This document shows, one piece after another, positions 11,669 through 20,743 of a stretch of 60,000 nucleotides of DNA. This DNA comes from Komagataeibacter sp. FNDCR2 (GTDB lineage Bacteria > Pseudomonadota > Alphaproteobacteria > Acetobacterales > Acetobacteraceae): assembly GCF_021295395.1 (NCBI RefSeq), contig NZ_JAIWOU010000001.1, positions 1-60,000 on the forward strand, written 5' to 3'. The position numbers were made by a program, and so were the translations under genes. The stretch's first letter is position 1. Each line of letters opens with the position of its first letter. The notes beneath the pieces were generated by a model. The model worked only from the letters and a program-made list of their open reading frames with translations, was not told where the DNA came from and made no database searches.

Positions 11669-12439
11669 ATGACCCTTTTTTATGGCACCGAGCTTTCATC
11701 GCGCCTCATGCTGGGCACGGCGCAGTACCCTTCACCGGAAATCCTGATGGATGCCGTGCGCCGGGCGGGCGCGGGGGTGGTGACCGTATCGCTGCGGCGT
11801 GAGGCGGCGGGTTCGCGCGCGGGGCATACGTTCTGGGAGATGATTCGCGCGCTGGGCGTGCCGGTGCTGCCCAACACGGCGGGCTGCCATACGGCGCGGG
11901 AAGCCGTGACCACCGCGCAGATGGCGCGCGAAGTATTCGGCACCGACTGGATCAAGCTGGAGGTGATTGGCGAATCCGATACGCTCCAGCCCGACATGTT
12001 CGCGCTGGTCGATGCCGCCCGCATCCTGGTCGAGGACGGATTCAAGGTCTTTCCCTACATGACCGAGGATCTGGTGGGCGCCGAGCGTCTGCTGCGCGCG
12101 GGGTGTGAGGTGCTCATGCCCTGGGGCGCGCCCATCGGTTCGGGCAAGGGGCTGAACAACCTGTTTGGCCTGCGCGCCCTGCGCGCGCATTTTCCTGATG
12201 TGCCGATGGTGGTCGATGCGGGCATCGGCGTGCCGTCCCATGCCGCGCAGGCCATGGAACTGGGCTATGACGCGGTGCTGATCAATACGGCGGTGGCCAA
12301 GGCCGGGGACCCGGCGGAAATGGCCCGGGCCTTCGCCATGGCGGTGGAGGCGGGGCGCATGGCCTACCTGGCCGACCCCATGGAAATGCGCGACATGGCC
12401 GTGCCGTCCACGCCGGTCATCGGGCAGGCGGTGTTATGA
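11669..12439 (+). CDS. thiG: Thiazole synthase ThiG
   Basis: Condenses deoxyxylulose-5-phosphate, dehydroglycine and ThiS thiocarboxylate into thiazole phosphate. The 256-residue TIM-barrel protein shows the Schiff-base lysine in [10 protein letters not shown], the phosphate-binding loop region [12 protein letters not shown] and [18 protein letters not shown]. The ATG at 11669 follows GGGAGGGTGAGG and lies 4 bp after thiS. The stop overlaps thiE by ATGA. Length and motifs are typical. Confidence 0.96.
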   Translation: MTLFYGTELSSRLMLGTAQYPSPEILMDAVRRAGAGVVTVSLRREAAGSRAGHTFWEMIRALGVPVLPNTAGCHTAREAVTTAQMAREVFGTDWIKLEVIGESDTLQPDMFALVDAARILVEDGFKVFPYMTEDLVGAERLLRAGCEVLMPWGAPIGSGKGLNNLFGLRALRAHFPDVPMVVDAGIGVPSHAAQAMELGYDAVLINTAVAKAGDPAEMARAFAMAVEAGRMAYLADPMEMRDMAVPSTPVIGQAVL

Positions 12440-13071
12440 GTTTCACACTTCCCTCACGCATCTATCCGGTGGTGGACGCGGCGCGGTGGGTCGCCCGTCT
12501 TGGCCCGGCGGGCGCGCGCCTGATCCAGTTGCGCCTGAAGGACATGGCGGCGGACGACCTGCGCCGTGAAATCCGCGCGGGCGTTCACCATGCCCGCCAG
12601 CATGGAGTCAACCTGGTCATCAATGACCACTGGCGCATCGCGATCGAGGAGGGCGGGGATTTCATCCATCTGGGGCAGGAGGATCTGGACACGGCCGATC
12701 TGTCCGCCATCCGGGCGGCGGGGCTGCGCCTGGGTATCAGCACCCATAGCGAGGCGGAGCTTGACCGCGCCCTGTCCGTTGCGCCGGATTACGTGGCGCT
12801 GGGACCGATCTGGCCGACGATGCTTAAAAAAATGCCGTGGGGGCCGCAGGGGACGGAGCGGCTGACGGTATGGAAGCGGCGCGTCGGTTCCATACCGCTG
12901 GTGGCCATTGGCGGCATAACGCTGGCGCGCGCACCGGAATGCATCACCGCCGGGGCGGACTGTGTATCCGCCGTGTCGGCCTTCATTCGCATGCCTGACC
13001 CCGAAGAGCAGGTAAAGGCATGGCTTGCCGCGACGGATCAGGCGGCCGCCCTGCAAAATCAGGACTTATGA
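12436..13071 (+). CDS. thiE: Thiamine phosphate synthase ThiE
   Basis: Joins the pyrimidine (HMP-PP) and thiazole-phosphate moieties to give thiamine phosphate. The 211-residue TIM-barrel shows [36 protein letters not shown] and the phosphate-binding AIGGI. It overlaps thiG by 4 bp (ATGA). It completes a thiOSGE operon; thiC and thiD, needed for the pyrimidine, are not in the window. Confidence 0.94.
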   Translation: MSFTLPSRIYPVVDAARWVARLGPAGARLIQLRLKDMAADDLRREIRAGVHHARQHGVNLVINDHWRIAIEEGGDFIHLGQEDLDTADLSAIRAAGLRLGISTHSEAELDRALSVAPDYVALGPIWPTMLKKMPWGPQGTERLTVWKRRVGSIPLVAIGGITLARAPECITAGADCVSAVSAFIRMPDPEEQVKAWLAATDQAAALQNQDL

Positions 13072-13279
13072 GACAAGATATATGTGTTGTTAATGCAACG
13101 CGTGTGTGGCTTTATTGATACTTGATGCAACGGCGCGGGCGGAACGGCTTTAATCCGTTGGAGCCAGTGCCGTAAACCAGAATTATGGCGGCGCCGTAAC
13201 AGGAAGGACATAATCTGTTCATGGTCGGCTGTTAGACCGGGCCTGCAGGCATGATACGATCGGGAATCGAGGGTTTTGA

Positions 13280-15904
13280 ATGGAGATAGCGGGTCTGGCA
13301 GCAATTCTGATGGCGATTGCCGTGCTGCTTGTCGTTGTCAGCGCGGTCCAGCCGCTTGCCCGCCGTCTGGAACTGTCGGAAACCGTCCTGCTTGCCGTGG
13401 CGGGCATCGTGATCGGGGGCGCGGCCGACCTGGTGCTGCGCAACACCCATCTGGAAATATTCAGTGGGGCGGCGGAGACGCTGCTGGATTTTCCGCTCAA
13501 TAGCGAAGCCTTCCTGCTGATCTTCCTGCCCATACTGGTGTTTCAGGGCGCGCTGGGCATCGATGTGCGCAGGCTCGCGCATGAAACCGCCACCGTGCTG
13601 CTGCTGGCGGTGGTGGCCGTGGCCGTGTCCACCGCGACCATCGGGTTCGCGCTGTATCCCTTTGCCGGGGTCCCCTTGGTGGTCTGCCTGCTGCTGGGCT
13701 CCATCGTCGCGACCACCGATCCTTCGGCCGTTGCGGGGATCTTCAAGGAAATCGGCGCCGCCAGCCGCCTGACCCGGCTGGTGGAAGGCGAGGCGCTGCT
13801 GAATGACGCCGCCGCGATTTCCATTTTCACCATCCTGCTTGGCTCCATTACCTCGCACCACAAGATCATGCTGGGCGGGGCGATGCTGGAGTTCCTCGTC
13901 TCCTTTATCGGCGCGCTGATCATCGGCATTGTGTTCGGGCGGCTGACGCTCATGATGATCCCGGCGCTGGGGGCGGCCCCGGCGGCGGAGGTCACGCTTA
14001 CGGTGGCGCTGCCTTACCTGTCCTATATCGTCTGTGACGAATTTTTCGGGTTTTCCGGGGTGGTGGCCACGGCGGCATCCGGGCTGACCATATCGATCTA
14101 TGGCCCCTCCACCTTCCGGCCACAGACATGGCGGTTCCTTAACGAGTTATGGCAGCAGCTTGTCTTCTGGGCGGGATCGCTGGTGTTCGTGCTGGCGTCC
14201 ATGCTGGTGCCGCGCCTGCTGGTGGGCATGACACGGTGGGATTGCGTGCTGATCCTGCTTGCGGCCGGCGCCGGGCTTCTGGCGCGCGGGGCGGTGGTCT
14301 TTGGCATGCTGCCCATCCTTGCGGCCACCAAGCTTTCCCCCCCCGTGCCGACACCGTTCAAGGTGACAATGGTATGGGGTGGGCTGCGGGGCGCCATTAC
14401 GCTGGCGCTGGCGCTGGCGGTGACGGAAAACGAGCATGTCTCCAGCAGCATCGCGCATTTCATCGGTATCATCGCCACGGGCTTCGTGCTGATCACCCTG
14501 TTCGTCAATGGCCTGTCGCTGCGTTATCTTGTGCTGTTCCTGAAGCTGGACCAGCTTCCGCTGATAGATCAGGCATTGCGCCACCAGATCCTTGCCATCG
14601 GGTTGGGGGAAGTACGCGATCAGACGCGCGACGTGGCGGGCGAGCTTGGTTTCTCCCCCACCGTGACCAGCACGGTGGTGGAAGTGCTGGATCGCCGTGT
14701 CCATGCGGAAGAACAGGCCAATACCTTCGATACCGCGCTGGGCGACCGCCAGCGCGTGACGCTGGCGCTGATTGTCATCGCCAACCGCGAACGCTCCATC
14801 CTGCTCGACCTGTTCCGTATCCAGGGCCTGTCGCGGCGGGTGATGGAAACGCTGCTGCGCTCGGCCGAGGCGATGGTTGATGGCGCGCGGCTGGAAGGGC
14901 GCTTTGGCTACGTGCGCGCCCTGCGGCGCAGGCTGCGGCCGTCACTGCGCTTTCGCGTGGCGCAGATGATCCATCACCGGTTCAATTTCGACGCGCCCCT
15001 CATGTATTGCATGATGGAGCGGTTCGAGATGCTGATGATCGCCTATTTCGTCTCCCTTTCGCTTACGCGCTTCATGCGCCAGCGCATGGAACCCACGCTG
15101 GGCCACCGCATAAGCGATATCGTGGGCGAGGTGCTGGACCGCCAGTGCAAGCTGCTGGACGAGGCATTGCAGACGCTGCGCCTGCATTACCATGGCTATT
15201 CGGAAGCACTTGAAAACCGGATGCTGCGCCAGATCGCCCTGCGGCTGGAAGAGGAAAAATACGATAACCTGATGTCCGAATCGCTGCTGAGCGAGGAACT
15301 GCACCGCGAACTGCACCGTGACGTGGAACACAGGCGCGAACAGCTTGATTTCAGGCTGAAATTCAACATCCGCGCCGGGATCGAAAGCCGCATCCACAAT
15401 TTCCCCCTGTTTGAGGGGGTGGCCGATGGCGTGCTGCATGACATCGCCATGAAAATGTCCATCCACTTCTCCTCCCCCGGGGAGCGGCTGTACCGGAACG
15501 GGCAGAAGGTGCGCACGGTCTATTTCATCAGCGCCGGACTGGCGGAGACACATTACCCGAAACACGATGTCCGCTTTGGCGCGGGCGCGGTGCTGGGCGC
15601 GCAGGAGGCGCTTGAGAACGGGCGGGTGAACGCCACCAGCCGGTCCCTGCAGTTCGGGCATTTCATGACCATGAGCGCGCGCGATTTCCGCAAGCTGGTC
15701 GAGGATTATCCCCGGATCGGTGAGAACCTCGAACGTCTCACGCAGGCCCATGCCAAGGGCGAAATGCCCGATGCGCAGCTTCTGCCGGTCGAGGGCGAAG
15801 AGGCGAAGGGCGCCCTGCCGTCCTACGACGCCATCGATCTGGCCACCGCCCCCGTCAATCGCGCCCTTCCGGCCCACCAGCCCGACCAGACGACCGACGC
15901 CTGA
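13280..15904 (+). CDS. CPA1-type cation:proton antiporter with C-terminal cNMP-binding-like domain
   Basis: An 874-residue membrane protein. The first roughly 420 residues are hydrophobic, fit a dozen helices and carry CPA1 Na+/H+ exchanger motifs (TTDPSAVAGIFKEIG and EGEALLNDAAAI with its Asn-Asp pair). A long charged cytoplasmic region follows. Residues about 708-820 resemble a CRP-like sensor domain (FPLFEGVADGVL, then GERLYRNGQ and a beta-barrel-like stretch). The phosphate-binding cassette is degenerate (LGAQEALENGRVNATS), so cyclic-nucleotide binding is uncertain. The likely role is pH or Na+ homeostasis at the inner membrane. It stands alone between thiE and a convergent DUF4175 gene, with 208 bp of AT-richer DNA upstream. 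Confidence 0.85.
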   Translation: MEIAGLAAILMAIAVLLVVVSAVQPLARRLELSETVLLAVAGIVIGGAADLVLRNTHLEIFSGAAETLLDFPLNSEAFLLIFLPILVFQGALGIDVRRLAHETATVLLLAVVAVAVSTATIGFALYPFAGVPLVVCLLLGSIVATTDPSAVAGIFKEIGAASRLTRLVEGEALLNDAAAISIFTILLGSITSHHKIMLGGAMLEFLVSFIGALIIGIVFGRLTLMMIPALGAAPAAEVTLTVALPYLSYIVCDEFFGFSGVVATAASGLTISIYGPSTFRPQTWRFLNELWQQLVFWAGSLVFVLASMLVPRLLVGMTRWDCVLILLAAGAGLLARGAVVFGMLPILAATKLSPPVPTPFKVTMVWGGLRGAITLALALAVTENEHVSSSIAHFIGIIATGFVLITLFVNGLSLRYLVLFLKLDQLPLIDQALRHQILAIGLGEVRDQTRDVAGELGFSPTVTSTVVEVLDRRVHAEEQANTFDTALGDRQRVTLALIVIANRERSILLDLFRIQGLSRRVMETLLRSAEAMVDGARLEGRFGYVRALRRRLRPSLRFRVAQMIHHRFNFDAPLMYCMMERFEMLMIAYFVSLSLTRFMRQRMEPTLGHRISDIVGEVLDRQCKLLDEALQTLRLHYHGYSEALENRMLRQIALRLEEEKYDNLMSESLLSEELHRELHRDVEHRREQLDFRLKFNIRAGIESRIHNFPLFEGVADGVLHDIAMKMSIHFSSPGERLYRNGQKVRTVYFISAGLAETHYPKHDVRFGAGAVLGAQEALENGRVNATSRSLQFGHFMTMSARDFRKLVEDYPRIGENLERLTQAHAKGEMPDAQLLPVEGEEAKGALPSYDAIDLATAPVNRALPAHQPDQTTDA

Positions 15905-15987
15905 AGGGGGGGGCCTTCGTCCCAAACCTGCCCTACGCTAGCCCCGCTGGCTCTTTCCTTCGTATGGCCGCAGCCTGAACGCGGTTG

Positions 15988-18726
15988 TTAGAACGCACGC
16001 AGCAGCCGGTCGAGGTATTCCAGCTCCTCCGGCGGGCGGGTGCGGTCCGCGTCGCGGCGGCGGAGTTCCTGTTCGATTTCCCGCGCCCGCTCGCGGCTGG
16101 CGTTATCGGGCACATGGGTGTCGTTATCCATGCCCTGTCGTGTATCGCCGGTCTTGCGGCCCAGCGGGTCGCGATCGTTCCTGCTGTCCGTGGGCTGCTG
16201 GTCGGCGTCGTCGTCATCGTCCTCTTCGCCGGGGCGGTTGCCACCGCTGCCATGGCTGCCCTGCCCATTGCCCTGTGACAGCATGGGCAGGAAAACGGTC
16301 ATGCCACCATGCGCGCCCTGGTTGCGGATGGACTGGCGCATCTGCTGGTCGCCCTGCTGCAGGTCGGCCAGCACCTTTTTCTCGGCATTCGCCGCATCAG
16401 GATCCCCGCCGGTGGCCAGCGCGGCACGAACCGCCTTCATATCCGTCTGGGCCTTGTCGAGGGCGGGCGTATCCTTGCCGGAGAACTGCTTGAACTCATG
16501 GCGTAATTCATGCAGGGCGCGGGCGAGCGCGTGCTGCACGGCGCGGTCGGCATGCTGCTGGGCCGTGCGCGCTTCCGGTGTCATGCTTTCGGGCGACGGA
16601 GGGGGGGATGCCGGGGCCGGCGCGCCACCGGGCGGCGTGATGCCCAACTGGCGCAGCAGGTCCGCCGTGGACAGGGCGGACAGGTCGGATCCGTCCTCAT
16701 CCATGTCCGTCTGGTGTTTCGCGGCGTCGCGTTCCTGCTCGCGCCGGGCCTGATCCAGACGCGACTGGGCATGGTCGAGCAGTTGCGACTGGCGGGCTGT
16801 CAGGTCACGCAGCGCGTGGCGCAGTTCCCTGGCGCGCTGGCGGGCCTGCATCTGCTGGGCAAGCTGCACCATGTCCTGCGGGGTCGCGTTGCGCATGCTC
16901 TCGGCCATGTCCTCCATCTGCTGGAGTTTCTGCATGGCGTCGGCATTGCGGCCACCGGCGGCGTCATCCTGCAACTGCTGCATCATGCGGCCCAGATTCT
17001 GCTCCCCGCGTGCGGTCATTTCCGGAATGGCGGGCATGGCGGAATGTTCGCGCATGGCCTGCTGGGCAAGGGCCTGCATCTTGCGCGAAATCGCATCCTT
17101 CAGCGCCTGCATGCGGTGCTGGAGTTCGGCCTGCTGGTCGGGGCCCTGTCCCGCCGGTCCCATCTGGCGCATGTGTTCAAGCTGCTGCCGCACGGCTTCC
17201 TGCGCGGCCTGCACGCCAAAATCAGCCTGTTCGTTATTGATGTCGTGGCGGTTGTGCTCGATATCGAGTGCTAGAAACCATAGCCGTCCCGTGGCCTGGG
17301 TTATGGCATAGTCATCGGGCACGTCCTCGCTGTCCAGCATCGCCGCCGTGCTGGTAAGGGCCAGAAGCAGCCCGACCTGATGGGTCAGCATGGTATCGGC
17401 CTGCCCCAGCGCAAGCAGTTCACGCATGCCCTGCGTGCGGTTCTCCCGCCGCAGGGCGATGCGCTTGCGGATATCGAGTATCGCCTTGGCCAGCGGGTTG
17501 CGGAAGCTCCGCGCGCCGATACGCAGTCGGACCGGCGCGGATGTGGCCGTGACCCCGCTGCTGCTCGTGGCGACAAGGCGCGCGGTAACATCCTCGCCCG
17601 CCCATGGGTTTTCAGACAGGTCGGGTGTGGCCACGTCATCCGCCATGCGCGGGTGGCCGTTCAGCGGGATCGGGACATCAAGCCTGTCGCGCGGGCTGTC
17701 CGGCATGACCAGTTCCGCATGCATGCTCGCGATGCCGTAGGGCTGGGAGACATGATAGGGCAGGCGGGTCCGCCATTCGCCATCATGGCTGCCGGGGTCT
17801 TTCCCCCATGCGATTTCCGGGGCGGGGTTGGGGGTAACCTTCAGGTTCCACCGGGTAAGGACGCGCCCCCGGCCGCGCAGGGTCAGCGTGCCGCTGGCCA
17901 GCAGGGTTGCCTGCGCGCTCCAGCTTGCATTGCCCAGCGACCGGAAATCATGTGGCCCCAGCGCCGGGTCCTGTGCGCCGCGCATGCGCAGGGCGGGGTG
18001 GCCGTTCAGCCCGTTCAGGGTAACGGTCAGTTGCGCGCCTGCGGGAATGGTGGCGTCCGTATGCGCGGCGTCAAGGAAGACCGGCGCGCCCGGCGCGTAA
18101 TCCGGCATGGTGATCCATGCATTGACCTGTGCCGCCGGGGTATCGGCATCATCCATGCCGGGCAGGAAGGCGGCGGCGATGCGGCTGGGGGCATGCCCCC
18201 CGGACCAGAGCAGCCCCCCCGCCAGCAGCACGCCCAGCGCCGCAGTGACCTGCCAGCGTCCGGCCGCGTGCAGGCGGGGCCGTGGCCAGCCGCCGCGCAG
18301 GTGGCCAAGTTCCGCCGTGACGCGCTGGAGGTGCCTTTGCCAGAGAAAGACGATCTCCGGCGTCCGCGGGTTGGCGGGCCGGTCGTACAAGGTGCGCAGG
18401 GGCTGGCCGGACAGGCCGGAAGCCTGTTCCACCCGCCGGTCGGTTTCCTGCGCGGTGGGGGGGCGGATGCGCTCTCCCGCCCGCCATGTCGCATAACCCG
18501 CCCCGGCGGCGATGGCCGCCAGCAGGAGCGTATGAACGGCGTCGGGCAGGGACTGGGGCAGGCGTGCCAGCCCCAGCACGCCAACGCCGAGGGCCGCATC
18601 GGCCCCCGGCAGCATGAGCGGCCACAGGCGTTCCACCCACAGGGCGCGACGGGCCTGCTGGCGGGCATGGGCCAGACGTTGCGGCAGGTCGCCGCCGGGC
18701 TGGGTGCTGTCCTGCCCGGTCGTCAT
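15988..18726 (-). CDS. DUF4175 / TIGR02302-family large membrane protein
   Basis: A 912-residue protein of unknown function in a family found in alphaproteobacteria, often next to lysA. Two hydrophobic segments near residues 25-75 and a third near 140-160 anchor it. A central region looks like a beta-rich extracytoplasmic domain. The second half is rich in Gln, Met and Asp and looks helical or coiled-coil, with repeated QQM-type stretches and an acidic C-terminal tract. Its ATG at 18726 overlaps the lysA stop (ATGA), so it is translationally coupled to lysA. The frame is open to 18765, but that start would lie inside lysA. Confidence 0.8.
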   Translation of the reverse strand: MTTGQDSTQPGGDLPQRLAHARQQARRALWVERLWPLMLPGADAALGVGVLGLARLPQSLPDAVHTLLLAAIAAGAGYATWRAGERIRPPTAQETDRRVEQASGLSGQPLRTLYDRPANPRTPEIVFLWQRHLQRVTAELGHLRGGWPRPRLHAAGRWQVTAALGVLLAGGLLWSGGHAPSRIAAAFLPGMDDADTPAAQVNAWITMPDYAPGAPVFLDAAHTDATIPAGAQLTVTLNGLNGHPALRMRGAQDPALGPHDFRSLGNASWSAQATLLASGTLTLRGRGRVLTRWNLKVTPNPAPEIAWGKDPGSHDGEWRTRLPYHVSQPYGIASMHAELVMPDSPRDRLDVPIPLNGHPRMADDVATPDLSENPWAGEDVTARLVATSSSGVTATSAPVRLRIGARSFRNPLAKAILDIRKRIALRRENRTQGMRELLALGQADTMLTHQVGLLLALTSTAAMLDSEDVPDDYAITQATGRLWFLALDIEHNRHDINNEQADFGVQAAQEAVRQQLEHMRQMGPAGQGPDQQAELQHRMQALKDAISRKMQALAQQAMREHSAMPAIPEMTARGEQNLGRMMQQLQDDAAGGRNADAMQKLQQMEDMAESMRNATPQDMVQLAQQMQARQRARELRHALRDLTARQSQLLDHAQSRLDQARREQERDAAKHQTDMDEDGSDLSALSTADLLRQLGITPPGGAPAPASPPPSPESMTPEARTAQQHADRAVQHALARALHELRHEFKQFSGKDTPALDKAQTDMKAVRAALATGGDPDAANAEKKVLADLQQGDQQMRQSIRNQGAHGGMTVFLPMLSQGNGQGSHGSGGNRPGEEDDDDDADQQPTDSRNDRDPLGRKTGDTRQGMDNDTHVPDNASRERAREIEQELRRRDADRTRPPEELEYLDRLLRAF

Positions 18727-20093
18727 AGGCCTCCGCCAGCGGGGATGAGGGACGCCCCCGCCCACTCGGGAATGCGGTCAGCGGCCCATAGATCCGCGAT
18801 CTCCTGGCGTTCACGGATGACGGACCAGCGACCGCCATCCACCATCACCTGCGCTGCGAGCGGGCGGGCGTTATAGGTGGAACTCATGACCATGCCATAG
18901 GCCCCGCAATCCAGCAGCGCGAGGCGCGATCCGGCCTCCATGCGGGGCAGGGTGCGGTCATGGCCGAACGTATCCCCACTTTCGCATACCGGCCCCACCA
19001 CATGCACCTGCTCGGTCGGGGCCGTGGCGCCAGCGGCGGAAAGGGGCAGGATGCCGTGCCACGCATCATACAGGCTGGGCCGCATGAGGTCGTTCATCGC
19101 CGCATCAAGCACAAGGAAAGGCGGCATGCCGTCATAGCCCCGCTTGCGCAGGATCACGGTACTCAGCAGCACCCCGGCAGGGCCGGCCAGCCAGCGGCCC
19201 GGTTCGATGGCAAGGCGCGTGCCCAGCGCCCCCAGTTCGGCATGGATGGCGGCGGCAAGCGCCTCGGGCGCGCCCTCGCTTTCATCGCGGTAGGAAATGC
19301 CCAGGCCCCCCCCGCAGTCCAGCACGTCTATGGCAAGGCCACGCGCGCGGATGGTCCGCACCAGATCCGCCAGCTTCGCATAGGCGGTACGGTAGGGCTG
19401 CATGCGGGTGATCTGGCTGCCGATATGCATGGCGAGCCCGACGGGCCGGATGCCGGGCAGGGCGGCGGCATGGGCGTAAAGATCGACCGCGCGGTTGTAG
19501 GGAATGCCGAATTTGTTGGTGGCGAGGCCGGTGGTGATCTTGGCGTGGGTGCCGGCATCGACATCGGGGTTGATGCGCAGGGCGACGGGCGCGTCCGCCC
19601 CTTCGGCGCGTGCGATGGTGGAAAGGAGGTCGAGTTCCTCCGCGCTTTCGACATTGATCTGGCCAATGCCCGCGCGCAGGGCCATCCGCATCTCATCGGG
19701 CGTCTTGCCCACGCCGGAAAAGACGATCCGGCCCGCCGGGATGCCCGCCATCATGGCGCGGCGCAGTTCACCGCCGCTGACCACATCCGCTCCGGCTCCT
19801 TCGGCCGCCAGCACGCGCAGCACGGCCAGATGGTCATTGGCCTTGACCGCGAAATGGATCGAAACCGGGCGGCCCGTGGCGTCGAATGCCGCCGCAAGGC
19901 GCCGGTAGCGCGCGCGCAGCGTGCCCGCGCTCATGACCCATGTGGGGGTGCCCAGCGCATCCGCTATGGCGTTGAGGGGCACATCCTCCAGCACAAGTCC
20001 GTCCATGGCGTGCATGGACAGCGCCGGACGGGCGGCCAGAAGGTCGGCAACGGAAGGATCCTGTCCGGGACAGGTGAGGGGAGCATGAGCCAT
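18723..20093 (-). CDS. lysA: Diaminopimelate decarboxylase
   Basis: Last step of lysine synthesis: PLP-dependent decarboxylation of meso-diaminopimelate. The 456-residue product shows the PLP lysine in HFAVKANDH, the phosphate loop LDCGGGLGISY, EPGRWLAGPAG, the catalytic Cys in CESGDTFGHDR and DCGAYGMVMSSTYNAR. The ATG at 20093 is chosen because the segment before the usual LysA start (SVADLLAARPALSMHAMDG) looks like coding sequence. A start at the internal Met 27 is possible. It is followed by the DUF4175 gene (ATGA overlap) and divergent from cdd. Confidence 0.95.
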   Translation of the reverse strand: MAHAPLTCPGQDPSVADLLAARPALSMHAMDGLVLEDVPLNAIADALGTPTWVMSAGTLRARYRRLAAAFDATGRPVSIHFAVKANDHLAVLRVLAAEGAGADVVSGGELRRAMMAGIPAGRIVFSGVGKTPDEMRMALRAGIGQINVESAEELDLLSTIARAEGADAPVALRINPDVDAGTHAKITTGLATNKFGIPYNRAVDLYAHAAALPGIRPVGLAMHIGSQITRMQPYRTAYAKLADLVRTIRARGLAIDVLDCGGGLGISYRDESEGAPEALAAAIHAELGALGTRLAIEPGRWLAGPAGVLLSTVILRKRGYDGMPPFLVLDAAMNDLMRPSLYDAWHGILPLSAAGATAPTEQVHVVGPVCESGDTFGHDRTLPRMEAGSRLALLDCGAYGMVMSSTYNARPLAAQVMVDGGRWSVIRERQEIADLWAADRIPEWAGASLIPAGGGL

Positions 20094-20172
20094 GATGGCG
20101 TGCAGGATACCGTCTTGCACCGTCCCTTCCAAGGTGCTTGACGCAGGAAAGGCGGGGAAGCACAAATCAGTC

Positions 20173-20571
20173 ATGGAAAATGACCCTCTGGTGCGGGCGG
20201 CGGTCGATGTGAGGCTGCGGGCCTATGCGCCGTATTCGCGCTTTCTGGTCGGTGCGGCGGTCGAAACCGTGGACGGACGGATTTTTGCCGGGTGCAATGT
20301 CGAAAATGCGGCCTATCCGGAAGGAACCTGTGCCGAGGCCGGGGCCATCGCGGCCATGGCGGCGGCGGGCGGGCGGCGCATCCGCCGCGTGGTGGTGTGT
20401 GGCGGGCTGGACGCTCCCTGCACGCCATGTGGGGGATGCAGGCAGAAAATAAGGGAATTCGCGGCGCCGGATACCGCCGTCATCATGGTCTCGCCACAGG
20501 GGGAGACGCTGCTGGAGCGTACGCTATCCGACCTGCTGCCCGACAGTTTCGGGCCGGGCAGCCTGTCCTGA
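20173..20571 (+). CDS. cdd: Cytidine deaminase
   Basis: Zinc hydrolase that deaminates cytidine and deoxycytidine for pyrimidine salvage. The 132-residue product is the short homotetrameric type: zinc ligands Cys53 (CAEAGA, with Glu55 as proton shuttle), Cys86 and Cys89 (PCGGCRQ), plus PYSRFLVGAA and the NVENAAYPEG substrate loop. It is the only plus-strand gene in an otherwise minus-strand argH-lptM-lysA block. It ends 4 bp from the stop of the small lptM-like gene. Confidence 0.95.
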   Translation: MENDPLVRAAVDVRLRAYAPYSRFLVGAAVETVDGRIFAGCNVENAAYPEGTCAEAGAIAAMAAAGGRRIRRVVVCGGLDAPCTPCGGCRQKIREFAAPDTAVIMVSPQGETLLERTLSDLLPDSFGPGSLS

Positions 20572-20575
20572 CCGC

Positions 20576-20743
20576 CTATCTGTCGGAACTGGGATAGCTC
20601 CGGTAATAAGCGTTTGAATGCGCGGGCTGGCGGGGCGTGCCGATGCGGCCACAGGCGTCGAGCGTGGTGGCCATGACCGCCAGAAGGCCGGTCAGCAGCA
20701 TGAGCATGGCCGCGCGCCGGTGGCGGGTGGTGAAGCGGGTCAT
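20576..20743 (-). CDS. lptM: Small LptM-like lipoprotein
   Basis: A 55-residue gene easily missed because of its size. The product has an arginine-rich N-terminus, a hydrophobic helix ([18 protein letters not shown]) and a Cys followed by GRIGTPRQP. This resembles the LptM/YifL lipoprotein family (Cys-Gly-x-x-Gly-Pro pattern), which helps mature the LPS translocon LptDE in enterics. The lipobox LDAC has an atypical Asp before the Ala. Its ATG overlaps the argH stop (ATGA). The argH-small lipoprotein-lysA order matches other proteobacteria. The function here is inferred. Confidence 0.72.
   Translation of the reverse strand: MTRFTTRHRRAAMLMLLTGLLAVMATTLDACGRIGTPRQPAHSNAYYRSYPSSDR

Noticed and set aside
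13091-13135. Repeat of ATGCAACG 32 bp apart in the gap before the antiporter gene
   Set aside because: An 8-bp repeat with two copies is easily met by chance; no symmetry or further copies.
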